Shown: positions 1-5,248 of the stretch, piece by piece | Position numbering within the stretch: position 1 is the stretch's first letter | How the letters are laid out: every line of letters starts with the position of its first letter | Assembly (NCBI GenBank): GCA_023425485.1 | Contig: JAFACO010000311.1 | Coordinates: forward strand, 1-5,294 | From: Bacillota bacterium | GTDB lineage: Bacteria > Bacillota > Clostridia > Lachnospirales > Lachnospiraceae | DNA length: 5,294 nucleotides | Direction: 5' to 3' | Notes under the pieces: generated by a model | Told to the model about the DNA's origin: nothing | Seen by the model: the letters and a program-made list of their open reading frames with translations, nothing else | Database searches by the model: none | Position numbers and translations under genes: made by a program

Positions 1-256
1 CTAGCTGTGCTGCCACATCAAAGCTATAGGGAATTCTTTCATCATCAGGCAGCATACCAAGTAATCCAGCAACCAGTGCTTTATCTGTTCCATGCCCTTT
101 ACCTGTAGCTAAGAAAGAGCCATGCAAATAAATATCTGCATAGCTTACTTCTTCCCTTAATATCTGCCTTGCTGTATAGCCAATTCTTACTGCTCCTGCG
201 GTATGTGAGCTTGAGGGTCCAACCATAATTGGTCCCATTATATCAAAAATGTTCAT
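1..256 (-). CDS. sdaAB: L-serine dehydratase, iron-sulfur-dependent, beta subunit (5' part only)
   Basis: This is the N-terminal 85 codons of a gene that continues past the left edge; the intact protein is usually about 220 residues. The translation begins MNIFDIMGPIMVGPSSSHTA. The GPSSSHTAG block (residues 13-21), LHGSF (44-48), GHGTD (54-58) and PDDERI (70-75) are hallmarks of the SDH_beta domain of the oxygen-labile [4Fe-4S] serine dehydratases. With the alpha subunit SdaAA, which normally follows and carries the cluster ligands, the enzyme deaminates L-serine to pyruvate and ammonia in the cytoplasm. The ATG at 254-256 is supported by an AAAGGGA ribosome site (264-270) seven bases upstream. 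A TATAAT on the minus strand at 295-300 could be a -10 element, but no good -35 lies in front of it. Read-through from the membrane-protein gene 56 bases upstream is equally possible. The assignment is secure; sdaAA is not in the window. Confidence 0.93.
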   Translation of the reverse strand, partial: MNIFDIMGPIMVGPSSSHTAGAVRIGYTARQILREEVSYADIYLHGSFLATGKGHGTDKALVAGLLGMLPDDERIPYSFDVAAQL

Positions 257-312
257 GAGAAAATCCCTTTCCAAAGTTAATATCCTTTGTTCTAATTATA
301 TTACTATCATTC

Positions 313-774
313 TTACTTCTGTTGTGTTGTTTTATTCTCATTTACAATAATCCGATCTAATACCGCTTTATATACCAGGACGATTTGCGCATCAATATAG
401 CAAAATTTATTTGTAATAAATTCGTAGGTTTTATATATGAAGCATACACTCATCAATATTAGTGCGACTATAGTAAGCTCAGGCTGCAAATCCTTTGCAA
501 TTAAATAAATGCTCGCACCCAGATAAAATATAAACGCCAGAAAAAAGTTTCTGCTAATTCGAAACGCTAATAACATAGTATCATTTAACCGATGGTGCAT
601 TTTTGTAATCGCTTTAATATCCCTATATTTCAGCTTTTCATACATATCATTAAAAACTGTTTGACTACTACTGCCTACTTTTTCTTCTACATTCTTTTTT
701 ACAAAGGAAAAATAGCGTTTATAATTTGTTTCGCCAAGCTCTTTACTAATTAATTTTTTAAATACGTTTGACAT
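313..774 (-). CDS. uncharacterised protein with two transmembrane helices
   Basis: I do not recognise this 153-residue protein. Residues 1-65 are charged and lysine-rich, probably helical and cytoplasmic. Two hydrophobic segments follow at about residues 74-93 and 98-116, separated by a four- to five-residue turn (KDLQP), so this looks like a helical hairpin with both ends on the same side of the membrane. A charged tail follows, ending in NENKTTQQK. I prefer the ATG at 772-774 over an in-frame GTG at 784-786, which would add four residues. The GGGTGAT just upstream of the ATG matches the 16S anti-Shine-Dalgarno extension at suitable spacing, while the GTG has its purine run directly against it. 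The gene is co-oriented with sdaAB, 56 bases downstream, with no terminator between them, so co-transcription is likely. There is no sign of a transport, signalling or enzymatic domain. The ORF is convincing; the function is unknown. Confidence 0.75.
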   Translation of the reverse strand: MSNVFKKLISKELGETNYKRYFSFVKKNVEEKVGSSSQTVFNDMYEKLKYRDIKAITKMHHRLNDTMLLAFRISRNFFLAFIFYLGASIYLIAKDLQPELTIVALILMSVCFIYKTYEFITNKFCYIDAQIVLVYKAVLDRIIVNENKTTQQK

Positions 775-1340
775 AGAATCACCCACTCCCAGTCTTTATT
801 ATGTTTATACGTAACTACTCCGAACCAATCTGAATATTAATAAATTTGCAGTGAAAGTTTGCTTTCTAAGGATAATTTATTAATATTATATTTGGCAAGA
901 ACTAAACAGCGAGGAAATCGCAGGTTTCTGAGCTTGGTTGTGAATAGTTACTTATATTTTAAAGGAACCATTAGCGTTAAATCAAAACTAACATTAGTGA
1001 CATTAACAAAATATATTTTCTTAACTATCTATACTACTATTATTCGCCGAGGACAGAAAATAAACCTCTGCAATTGATGTTACCAATGGTTAAAATAACT
1101 ATCTTTTAATTAGAACGTTTTGAATAAGATAAATCTTCAACCTTTTACAAAAATGTCTTTTTATGCAAAAGATTTGCTATATTTCCATGACACAAAATCG
1201 ACCTTAATTATTAACAGAATGTTCATAATATATCCATACTATAAACATATATGTCTTTTATAATCATAATCAAGATAAGTAATAAAACTTAATCTTAGAT
1301 ACACCTTGAAAAGCTAATAAGATAATTTTTTTCATAAAAT
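775..1340. other. AT-rich stretch without a convincing gene
   Basis: No protein or RNA gene is supported here. The only sizeable open frame (859-1077, plus) needs a TTG start with no ribosome site and gives a lysine/threonine/leucine-rich translation typical of random AT-rich DNA. Small structures are visible: an interrupted hairpin built on GCGA-GGAAA-TCGC near 908-925, and a 5-bp inverted repeat GCAAA-AGA-TTTGC at 1165-1177 that could be an operator but matches no site I can name. A promoter for the minus-strand membrane protein should lie near 790-850. The best candidates there (TATAAA or CATAAT with TTGGTT) have poor spacing, so I do not call one. Confidence 0.5.
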
Positions 1341-1455
1341 AAGCCCGGCAGCTACCCTCCCCCCTCTACCGGGCTTCTCCTCTATCTATAAGGAGAAAAC
1401 AATTAATATCACAGTAGAGATAAAGCAGGACAGTTTATATCTGTCTTATTTTTTT
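1341..1455 (+). ncRNA. candidate small RNA with C-rich hairpin loop and intrinsic terminator
   Basis: This segment stands out as GC-rich within very AT-rich DNA. It opens with a perfect 8-bp stem, AAGCCCGG (1341-1348) with CCGGGCTT (1369-1376). The 20-base loop contains CCCTCCCCCCTCT, which is complementary to Shine-Dalgarno sequences. A second hairpin, TTCTCCT (1375-1381) with AGGAGAA (1391-1397), overlaps the first by two bases. A third, AGGACAG/CTGTCTT (1427-1447), is followed by A and seven T, giving a standard intrinsic terminator on the plus strand. C-rich loops that bind ribosome sites are known in Firmicute regulatory RNAs such as the S. aureus Rsa family; that comparison is inference. 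A weak GATAAT (1321-1326) is the only nearby -10 candidate and has no good -35. The 5' end is therefore uncertain. The segment could instead be part of a longer transcript. Confidence 0.45.
1427..1455 (+). terminator. intrinsic terminator of the candidate small RNA
   Basis: A 7-bp stem (one G-T wobble) pairs 1427-1433 with 1441-1447 around a TTTATAT loop. It is followed directly by A and seven T (1448-1455), with another T run shortly after. No protein gene ends upstream on this strand, which is the main reason to suspect a non-coding transcript ahead of it. Confidence 0.6.
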
Positions 1456-1760
1456 GAATTTTTTTAAGCGCATAATACAGTAAATATTCTTTCCTATATG
1501 AAACAAGGCAACAAATTCAAAAATGTAATTTACATTCATGTTCTAATATATGGTCTGTTCATATTTTTGTTGCTATTCACCCTAAGTCAGGTAGTTTTTA
1601 CAACTTAAAAAAGTAATATATTTCTGTTTACATGATTAGTATCTTTGATGGATATGATAAGTTTTACACAACTTAGGACATAAATCAACAGAAAAAATGA
1701 AAATAATACCTTATATTTAAAATTCCTTAAATTAAAGCTTTCCTATAGCTCAACTTTTTG
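1456..1760. other. AT-rich leader region upstream of upp
   Basis: Apart from the doubtful 36-codon frame, no gene is seen. The stretch holds a perfect 7-bp inverted repeat around one base, AATGTAA-T-TTACATT (1522-1536). It also holds two related copies of a motif: GTTTTTACAACTTA (1594-1607) and GTTTTACACAACTTA (1661-1675), the second inside a 6-bp inverted repeat TAAGTT/AACTTA. These could be protein-binding sites for upp control. No PyrR-binding anti-antiterminator or attenuator structure is recognisable. Confidence 0.4.
1498..1608 (+). CDS. possible 36-residue single-pass membrane peptide (doubtful)
   Basis: An ATG-initiated frame of 36 codons starts MKQGNKFKNV, continues with a strongly hydrophobic stretch (about residues 10-34, rich in I, L, F, Y and V) and ends TT. 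The layout, a short lysine-rich head and one membrane span, is typical of real small membrane proteins. Against it, there is no Shine-Dalgarno sequence in the 20 bases before the ATG and no obvious promoter, and in AT-rich DNA such hydrophobic frames arise by chance. It lies just after the terminator at 1427-1455. An inverted repeat (1522-1536) falls inside it. No function can be suggested. Confidence 0.2.
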   Translation: MKQGNKFKNVIYIHVLIYGLFIFLLLFTLSQVVFTT

Positions 1761-1774
1761 TTATAATGTTCGGT
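1759..1774 (+). promoter_or_regulatory. upp promoter, extended -10 type
   Basis: A perfect TATAAT (1762-1767) is preceded by TG one base upstream (TGTTATAAT), making an extended -10 element. The -35 region at 17 bases (TTTCCT, 1739-1744) is poor, as is common for extended -10 promoters. Transcription should start near 1774, leaving a leader of about 35 bases before upp. Confidence 0.7.
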
Positions 1775-1795
1775 AGAAATTTAAAGAATACACTC

Positions 1796-1801
1796 AGGAG
1801 G
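1796..1801 (+). promoter_or_regulatory. upp ribosome binding site
   Basis: A perfect AGGAGG lies seven bases before the ATG at 1809, fixing the start of upp. Confidence 0.9.
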
Positions 1802-1808
1802 TATAATA

Positions 1809-2438
1809 ATGGCAAACGTTACTATCATGGACCATCCGTTAATTCAGCACAAGTTAGGTATTATGAGACGTAAGACAACATCAACGAAGGAATTTAGAGA
1901 TTTGGTATCCGAAGTTGCAATGCTTATCTGCTATGAAGCTACTAGAAATCTTCAACTTGCAGATATTGAGATCGAAACTCCTCTTGTGAAGACTATTGCC
2001 AAGGAAATTGCCGGCAAAAAGCTCTGTATTGTTCCTATTCTTCGTGCGGGTCTTCATATGGCAGATGGTATCTTAAACCTAATTCCTAGCGCAAAAGTGG
2101 GACATGTTGGATTATATAGAAATGAAGAGACTCTAGAACCAGTTGAATATTTTTGCAAACTTCCAACCGATGCTGACGAGCGTGAGATTTATGTTGTTGA
2201 TCCAATGCTCGCTACTGGTGGATCTGCTTCCGCTGCGATTACTTTATTAAAAGCTAGAGGTATTACAAAAATTCATTTCCTTTGCCTGATCGCGGCACCT
2301 GAGGGTGTAGAAAGATTTACAAAGGCTCATCCTGATGTTGATGTTTACATCGGAAGTCTTGATGAGAGATTAAATGAAAAAGGTTATATTCTTCCTGGCT
2401 TAGGTGATGCAGGTGATAGAATCTATGGAACAAAATGA
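1809..2438 (+). CDS. upp: uracil phosphoribosyltransferase
   Basis: This enzyme makes UMP from uracil and PRPP, the key step of uracil salvage in the cytoplasm. The 209-residue length is the standard for bacterial UPRTase. The frame is intact and every expected motif is present. LRAG (78-81) lies in the loop near the pyrophosphate site. VDPMLATGGS (130-139) is the PRPP-binding loop. GYILPGLGDAGDR (192-204) is the C-terminal uracil-binding segment, and the protein ends in the usual IYGTK. The ATG is set by AGGAGG seven bases upstream. The gene has its own promoter and is followed by a terminator, so it appears to be monocistronic, with no uracil permease or glyA beside it in the window. It converges on galM. 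Nothing unusual is seen in the protein. Confidence 0.98.
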   Translation: MANVTIMDHPLIQHKLGIMRRKTTSTKEFRDLVSEVAMLICYEATRNLQLADIEIETPLVKTIAKEIAGKKLCIVPILRAGLHMADGILNLIPSAKVGHVGLYRNEETLEPVEYFCKLPTDADEREIYVVDPMLATGGSASAAITLLKARGITKIHFLCLIAAPEGVERFTKAHPDVDVYIGSLDERLNEKGYILPGLGDAGDRIYGTK

Positions 2439-2484
2439 CTAAAAAGATAAGATAACCACAAGCTGATTTATTTGTCATCTAAAC

Positions 2485-2525
2485 AAAAATCGGACATTCC
2501 TGAAACTATCGAATGTCCGATTTTT
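2485..2525. terminator. bidirectional intrinsic terminator between upp and galM
   Basis: A 15-bp perfect stem pairs AAAAATCGGACATTC (2485-2499) with GAATGTCCGATTTTT (2511-2525) around an 11-base loop. With A5 on one side and T5 on the other, it can end transcripts from both strands. It sits 47 bases after the upp stop and 35 bases beyond the galM stop, as expected for convergent genes. Confidence 0.93.
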
Positions 2526-2559
2526 CTATTATTAGCATAAGTTTTTCAAGTTATAATTA

Positions 2560-3618
2560 TTAAATAGTTGAAAACTTATAAATCGTTACAGTATCTAATT
2601 CCTTACCAGCCTTTAACATGCAGGATGGGAACGCAGGTGTATTACAGGAATTGGGGAAGTATTGTGTTTCAAAGCAAATACCGCTTCTCTTATGATACTC
2701 TGCATCATCTTTACTGTTTGGACCTGGATTTAAAAAGTTACCTGAATATAATTGCATACCTGGAAGGTCTGTAAAGACTTCCATTTTTCTTCCGCTTGTT
2801 TCTTCAATTAACTCAGCAACTCTCTCAACTTCAGTTCCGCTAATATCAAGTACATAATTATGATCATATCCACCTGCTATTTTTAGAGGCTCATAATCTG
2901 CATTAATATCTTGTCCGACTGTCTTAAAAGCAGTAAAGTCCATTGGTGTTCCCTTAACTTCCAGCAATTGTCCTGTCGGAATCAATCTATCATCTGTAGG
3001 TGTAAACTGTGATGCTTTTAACCAAAGCTTATGATTCAAAACATCACCTGAATTGTGACCCGCAAGATTAAAATAAGAATGATTTGTTAAGTTAACAATC
3101 GTATCGCGATCCGATACTGCATGATACTCTAATACTAATTCATTGTTCTCCGTCAAGCTATAGGTTACTGTAATATCAAGATTACCCGGAAACCCTTGTT
3201 CCATATGTGGACTTAGTCTTGAAAACTCAACACTAATAACATCCTCATCTTCATATACTTCTGTTTCATACATATACTTATTATAGCTCGTACTGCCCGC
3301 ATGTAGATTATTTGTACCATCATTCTTCTCAAGCTCATATATTTTACCATTTAGCTCAAACTTTGCGTCTGCAATTCGATTTGCGTTTCTGCCAATGAAA
3401 GAACCGAAGCCAGGAGTGTTTATCTCATAACCTGCAATATTACTAAATCCTAGATTGATATCAGCAGCCTTTCCTTGTGAATCTGGAACAATGATGCTGA
3501 CAATATTTGCTCCAAAATCAGTAAAGGATACTGTCATTCCATTTCCATTCGTTAATGTAAATAATGTTGTTTCAATCCCCTGCGCAGTTTTACCAAATGA
3601 TTTTTGCGTAATCTTCAT
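2560..3618 (-). CDS. galM: aldose 1-epimerase (galactose mutarotase)
   Basis: The enzyme interconverts alpha and beta anomers of hexoses, feeding the Leloir pathway of galactose use in the cytoplasm. The 352-residue length fits the family (about 340-350). The active-site blocks are all present: GRNANRI with R77/R81, the substrate histidine in NLHAG (H106), the catalytic acid histidine in NHSYFNL (H180), the aspartate in GGYDHNYVL (D252) and the catalytic-base glutamate in CFETQYFPNS (E317). The ATG at 3616-3618 has a GAGGAG site (3630-3635) at a rather long spacing of 11 bases. No signal peptide is seen. The gene stands alone between a divergent riboswitch operon and convergent upp; no galK, galT or galE is in the window, so its sugar partner genes must lie elsewhere. 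Assignment as galactose rather than general aldose mutarotase rests on family resemblance only. Confidence 0.95.
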   Translation of the reverse strand: MKITQKSFGKTAQGIETTLFTLTNGNGMTVSFTDFGANIVSIIVPDSQGKAADINLGFSNIAGYEINTPGFGSFIGRNANRIADAKFELNGKIYELEKNDGTNNLHAGSTSYNKYMYETEVYEDEDVISVEFSRLSPHMEQGFPGNLDITVTYSLTENNELVLEYHAVSDRDTIVNLTNHSYFNLAGHNSGDVLNHKLWLKASQFTPTDDRLIPTGQLLEVKGTPMDFTAFKTVGQDINADYEPLKIAGGYDHNYVLDISGTEVERVAELIEETSGRKMEVFTDLPGMQLYSGNFLNPGPNSKDDAEYHKRSGICFETQYFPNSCNTPAFPSCMLKAGKELDTVTIYKFSTI

Positions 3619-3661
3619 TTTTCTTTCTACTCCTCATTAAATATAGACATCTTAGCTTACA

Positions 3662-3689
3662 ATTATAGCATATTACTATAAAATAGCAA
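3662..3689 (-). promoter_or_regulatory. galM promoter
   Basis: On the minus strand, TATAAT (complement of 3662-3667) is preceded by TGC, giving an extended -10. TTGCTA (complement of 3684-3689) sits 16 bases upstream as a partial -35. Transcription would start near 3655, about 37 bases before galM. The -35 elements of this and the divergent riboswitch promoter are only 24 bases apart. Confidence 0.65.
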
Positions 3690-3713
3690 ATAAGAATTTC
3701 TGAACAACCTTTA

Positions 3714-3742
3714 TTGACACCGTAAAGCTACAATGCTATACT
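3714..3742 (+). promoter_or_regulatory. promoter of the cobalamin riboswitch operon
   Basis: A perfect TTGACA (3714-3719) and TATACT (3737-3742) are separated by exactly 17 bases, with TGC before the -10. This is the best housekeeping-sigma promoter in the window. Transcription should start near 3749, so the mRNA leader is about 500 nt long before the first gene. Confidence 0.9.
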
Positions 3743-3810
3743 TAGACCGCATAAAAAACTACAAACGGATTAAGTGGTTAAATATTTAATATGTGTTGTA
3801 TTTATATAAT

Positions 3811-3991
3811 ATTAAGCATTTGACATAATAGGGAAACAGGTTCAATGCCTGTACGGTCTCGCCGCTGTATTTGAGGAGTTTGCTTTCACAAGCTTAGCTT
3901 ATAACTATCACTGGTTTATAGGAAGATAACACTTCCAGACTGGGAAGATAGAAAGCAAACAAGGATTCAAGAGTCAGAAGACCTGCTTATT
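3811..3991 (+). ncRNA. cobalamin (B12) riboswitch aptamer
   Basis: The conserved elements of the cobalamin aptamer appear in order. GGGAAACAGG (3831-3840) is followed by the AATGCCTGTACGGTCTCGCC region and GCCGCTGT (3861-3868). CACTGG and GGGAAG elements lie near 3909-3947, enclosed by a long 10-bp stem pairing 3878-3887 with 3951-3960. The B12 box, GAGTCAGAAGACCTGC, is at 3971-3986. A closing stem pairs TAAGCA (3813-3818) with TGCTTA (3984-3989). The B12 box departs slightly from the usual AGCCAGGAGACCTGCC, and the core loop has GCCGCTG where GCCACTG is commonest. The RNA senses adenosylcobalamin or another cobalamin and normally switches off downstream genes when ligand is plentiful. Here those genes are a DUF4430 protein and an ECF S component, suggesting corrinoid uptake. 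Confidence 0.93.
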
Positions 3992-4162
3992 CCGGTACCA
4001 TAGGTTCCACGAGGGTTGGACAGAGGTACAATAAGGAGCTGTTATACAGTTTCTTTATTTACGCGAAGGTATAAGTGAAATATCATCAAAGATTACTTTG
4101 TAAGATATGAACTGGCCCTGCGATAATTTGAAGAAACTTGCGTAATAGATATCTCCAAGTTG
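3992..4162 (+). other. structured spacer between aptamer and terminator
   Basis: This part of the leader is longer than most riboswitch expression platforms. It can form four hairpins. The first is GTACC (3995-3999) with GGTAC (4025-4029), enclosing a smaller stem-loop. The second is AAGGAGCTGT (4033-4042) with ACAGTTTCTT (4046-4055), a 10-bp stem with two wobbles that buries an AAGGAG sequence. The third pairs CAAAG/CTTTG and ATATC/GATAT within 4080-4108. The fourth is AACTTG (4135-4140) with CAAGTT (4156-4161), immediately before the terminator. A 12-codon frame (4107-4145) lacks a ribosome site. How these connect aptamer to terminator cannot be settled by eye. Confidence 0.55.
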
Positions 4163-4197
4163 TCCTTTATCCTAACTCCAGGTTAAAGGATTTTTTT
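4163..4197 (+). terminator. riboswitch-controlled transcription terminator
   Basis: TCCTTTA (4163-4169) pairs with TAAAGGA (4184-4190). After one T-T mismatch the stem continues as CCT/AGG around a six-base loop, and seven T follow (4191-4197). It lies after the aptamer and 55 bases before the first start codon, so it is the probable off-switch. It is unusually far (about 170 bases) from the aptamer, and I could not find a clear antiterminator strand. Confidence 0.85.
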
Positions 4198-4252
4198 ATG
4201 CACCATATACATATAAACGCGTAAATTCGCTAAATGAAAGGAGTTAATTGAT

Positions 4253-4657
4253 ATGAAAAATAATAAAAATTTATGGAAAGTAGTACTTTCCTGCGCAGCT
4301 TTTGTATTAGTTATTGCTGCAATGATTATGATTTATACACAATTTAAGCCAGAGGCACAAAAAGGTGCTAAGGATATTGTTGTTGAAGTAGTTATTCCAG
4401 ATGTAAGCACAGAAGAATTTAAGATTAATACAGATGCAGAAAATCTTCGCCAAGCTCTTGAAGAAAAAGCTCTTGTAAAAGGTTCTGAATCAGAGTTTGG
4501 ATTGTTCGTTACAGAAGTGAATGGTCGTGTAGTAGATGATTCTAAACAGGAATGGTGGAACTTCACAAAATCAGGCGAGATGCTTTCTACTGGTGTTGAT
4601 GATACAATGATAGCTGATGGAGATCATTATGAAATCACTCTTACCACAGGATATTAA
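4253..4657 (+). CDS. membrane-anchored DUF4430 (transcobalamin C-terminal-like) protein
   Basis: This 134-residue protein has a basic head (MKNNKNLWK), one hydrophobic segment at about residues 9-28, and an extracellular domain. The domain matches the DUF4430 pattern: a hydrophobic strand (DIVVEVVIP, 41-49), a FGLFVTEVNG turn (82-91), an aromatic WWNF (101-104), GVDD (114-117) and a closing DGDHYEI (122-128). DUF4430 is related to the C-terminal beta domain of vertebrate transcobalamin and intrinsic factor, so corrinoid binding at the cell surface is a reasonable inference given the cobalamin riboswitch upstream. Cys14 sits in VLSC, but at the start of the hydrophobic stretch, so this is an uncleaved anchor or signal peptide rather than a convincing lipobox. 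AAAGGAG (4237-4243) lies nine bases before the ATG. The 3' end overlaps the next gene by 29 bases. Binding of B12 has not been shown here. Confidence 0.85.
   Translation: MKNNKNLWKVVLSCAAFVLVIAAMIMIYTQFKPEAQKGAKDIVVEVVIPDVSTEEFKINTDAENLRQALEEKALVKGSESEFGLFVTEVNGRVVDDSKQEWWNFTKSGEMLSTGVDDTMIADGDHYEITLTTGY
4619..4622 (+). promoter_or_regulatory. ribosome binding site that decides the S-component start
   Basis: GGAG lies inside the preceding gene, six bases before the ATG at 4629. The alternative in-frame ATG at 4617 has no purine-rich site upstream, so 4629 is the likelier start. Confidence 0.65.
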
Positions 4658-5177
4658 AGAAGATTATAACTCTAATCTAACGAAACCACGTCTACCCATC
4701 CGCGATATTACCGTACTGGCTTTAATGAGCACTATCCTCATTATAACAAAAGAGGCAAGAAACTTTCTTCCCAACATTGAACCAGTTTCTTTTCTTCTTA
4801 TTGTATATACATTGGTCTTTGGATATCGAACGTTATATATCATTTACACCTTTGTTATTGTGGAGGGCTTCCTTTATGGCTTCAGCCTGTGGTGGTTTTC
4901 GTACCTGTATATCTGGACAATACTGTTCTTCCTAGTGAGAATTTTTCGTAATGTTCGTAATCCGCTTTATTGGGCTGTTATATCAGGATTTTATGGCCTA
5001 AGCTTTGGTTTTCTCTATTCTATCAGTATCGTTGCTATTAGTGGAGTAAATGCGGGAATTGTCAGCTGGATTAATGGAATCTACTTTGACATCGTCCATG
5101 GTCTTGGTAATTTTTTTATAGCACTATTGCTATTTAAACCAGTGTATTACGTTATAAACAAACTCAATAAGCCATAA
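4629..5177 (+). CDS. ECF transporter S component, probably for cobalamin or a precursor
   Basis: The 182-residue protein is very hydrophobic, with about six membrane segments (roughly residues 25-43, 52-64, 67-84, 88-105, 114-140 and 155-177). The NFLPNIEPVSFLLIVYTLVFG region (45-65) and the closing FDIVHGLGNFFIALLLFKP (153-171) are typical of small substrate-binding S subunits of energy-coupling factor transporters. Such subunits bind a vitamin and import it together with the EcfA-EcfA'-EcfT module. None of those subunits is encoded here, so it would use a shared (group II) module made elsewhere. Control by a cobalamin riboswitch and overlap with a DUF4430 gene point to B12, a corrinoid or a lower-ligand precursor such as alpha-ribazole. 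CbrT- and CblT-like roles are both possible, so I give no symbol. The start at 4629 (overlap of 29 bases, suggesting coupled translation) is preferred to 4617, which would add four residues. Confidence 0.85.
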   Translation: MKSLLPQDIKEDYNSNLTKPRLPIRDITVLALMSTILIITKEARNFLPNIEPVSFLLIVYTLVFGYRTLYIIYTFVIVEGFLYGFSLWWFSYLYIWTILFFLVRIFRNVRNPLYWAVISGFYGLSFGFLYSISIVAISGVNAGIVSWINGIYFDIVHGLGNFFIALLLFKPVYYVINKLNKP

Positions 5178-5211
5178 AATTGTCTCCGTAATATTAGATT
5201 TAATACATAAA

Positions 5212-5248
5212 AAAGGCTATCCATTGGTATTCCCAATGGATAGCCTTT
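5212..5248. terminator. terminator hairpin after the S-component gene
   Basis: A perfect 16-bp stem pairs 5212-5227 with 5233-5248 around a five-base loop (TATTC). On the plus strand it ends GCCTTTAATC, a short T run. On the minus strand it is followed by TTTTTT, a stronger terminator. It probably serves both this operon and a convergent gene beyond the right edge. No gene is seen from 5249 to the end. Confidence 0.85.

Noticed and set aside
859..1077. 72-codon plus-strand frame
   Set aside because: It has a TTG start, no ribosome site and a composition like random AT-rich sequence with no recognisable domain.
1165..1177. GCAAA-AGA-TTTGC as a catabolite-repression (cre) site
   Set aside because: It lacks the central CG and other fixed positions of the cre consensus and is far from any start.
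1341..1376. G-rich minus strand (GGGGGGAGGG) as a G-quadruplex or a minus-strand terminator
   Set aside because: The G runs are unevenly spaced, and the minus-strand hairpin is followed by ATTTTATG rather than a T run. The plus-strand RNA reading explains more.
2568..2774. Plus-strand frame opposite galM
   Set aside because: It lies wholly within galM on the other strand, whose full set of active-site motifs is certain.
3455..3640. Plus-strand frame over the galM 5' end
   Set aside because: It is antisense to galM with no ribosome site or recognisable protein features.
4107..4145. 12-codon frame in the riboswitch leader, considered as a leader peptide
   Set aside because: There is no Shine-Dalgarno sequence before the ATG and no run of regulatory codons. 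It overlaps one side of a leader hairpin.
4253..4340. Lipoprotein signal with Cys14 in the DUF4430 protein
   Set aside because: Only about four hydrophobic residues precede the cysteine and the hydrophobic core follows it, the reverse of a lipobox arrangement.
4333..4566. Minus-strand frame opposite the DUF4430 gene
   Set aside because: It is a shadow of the riboswitch-controlled gene; its serine/threonine-rich translation is an antisense artefact.
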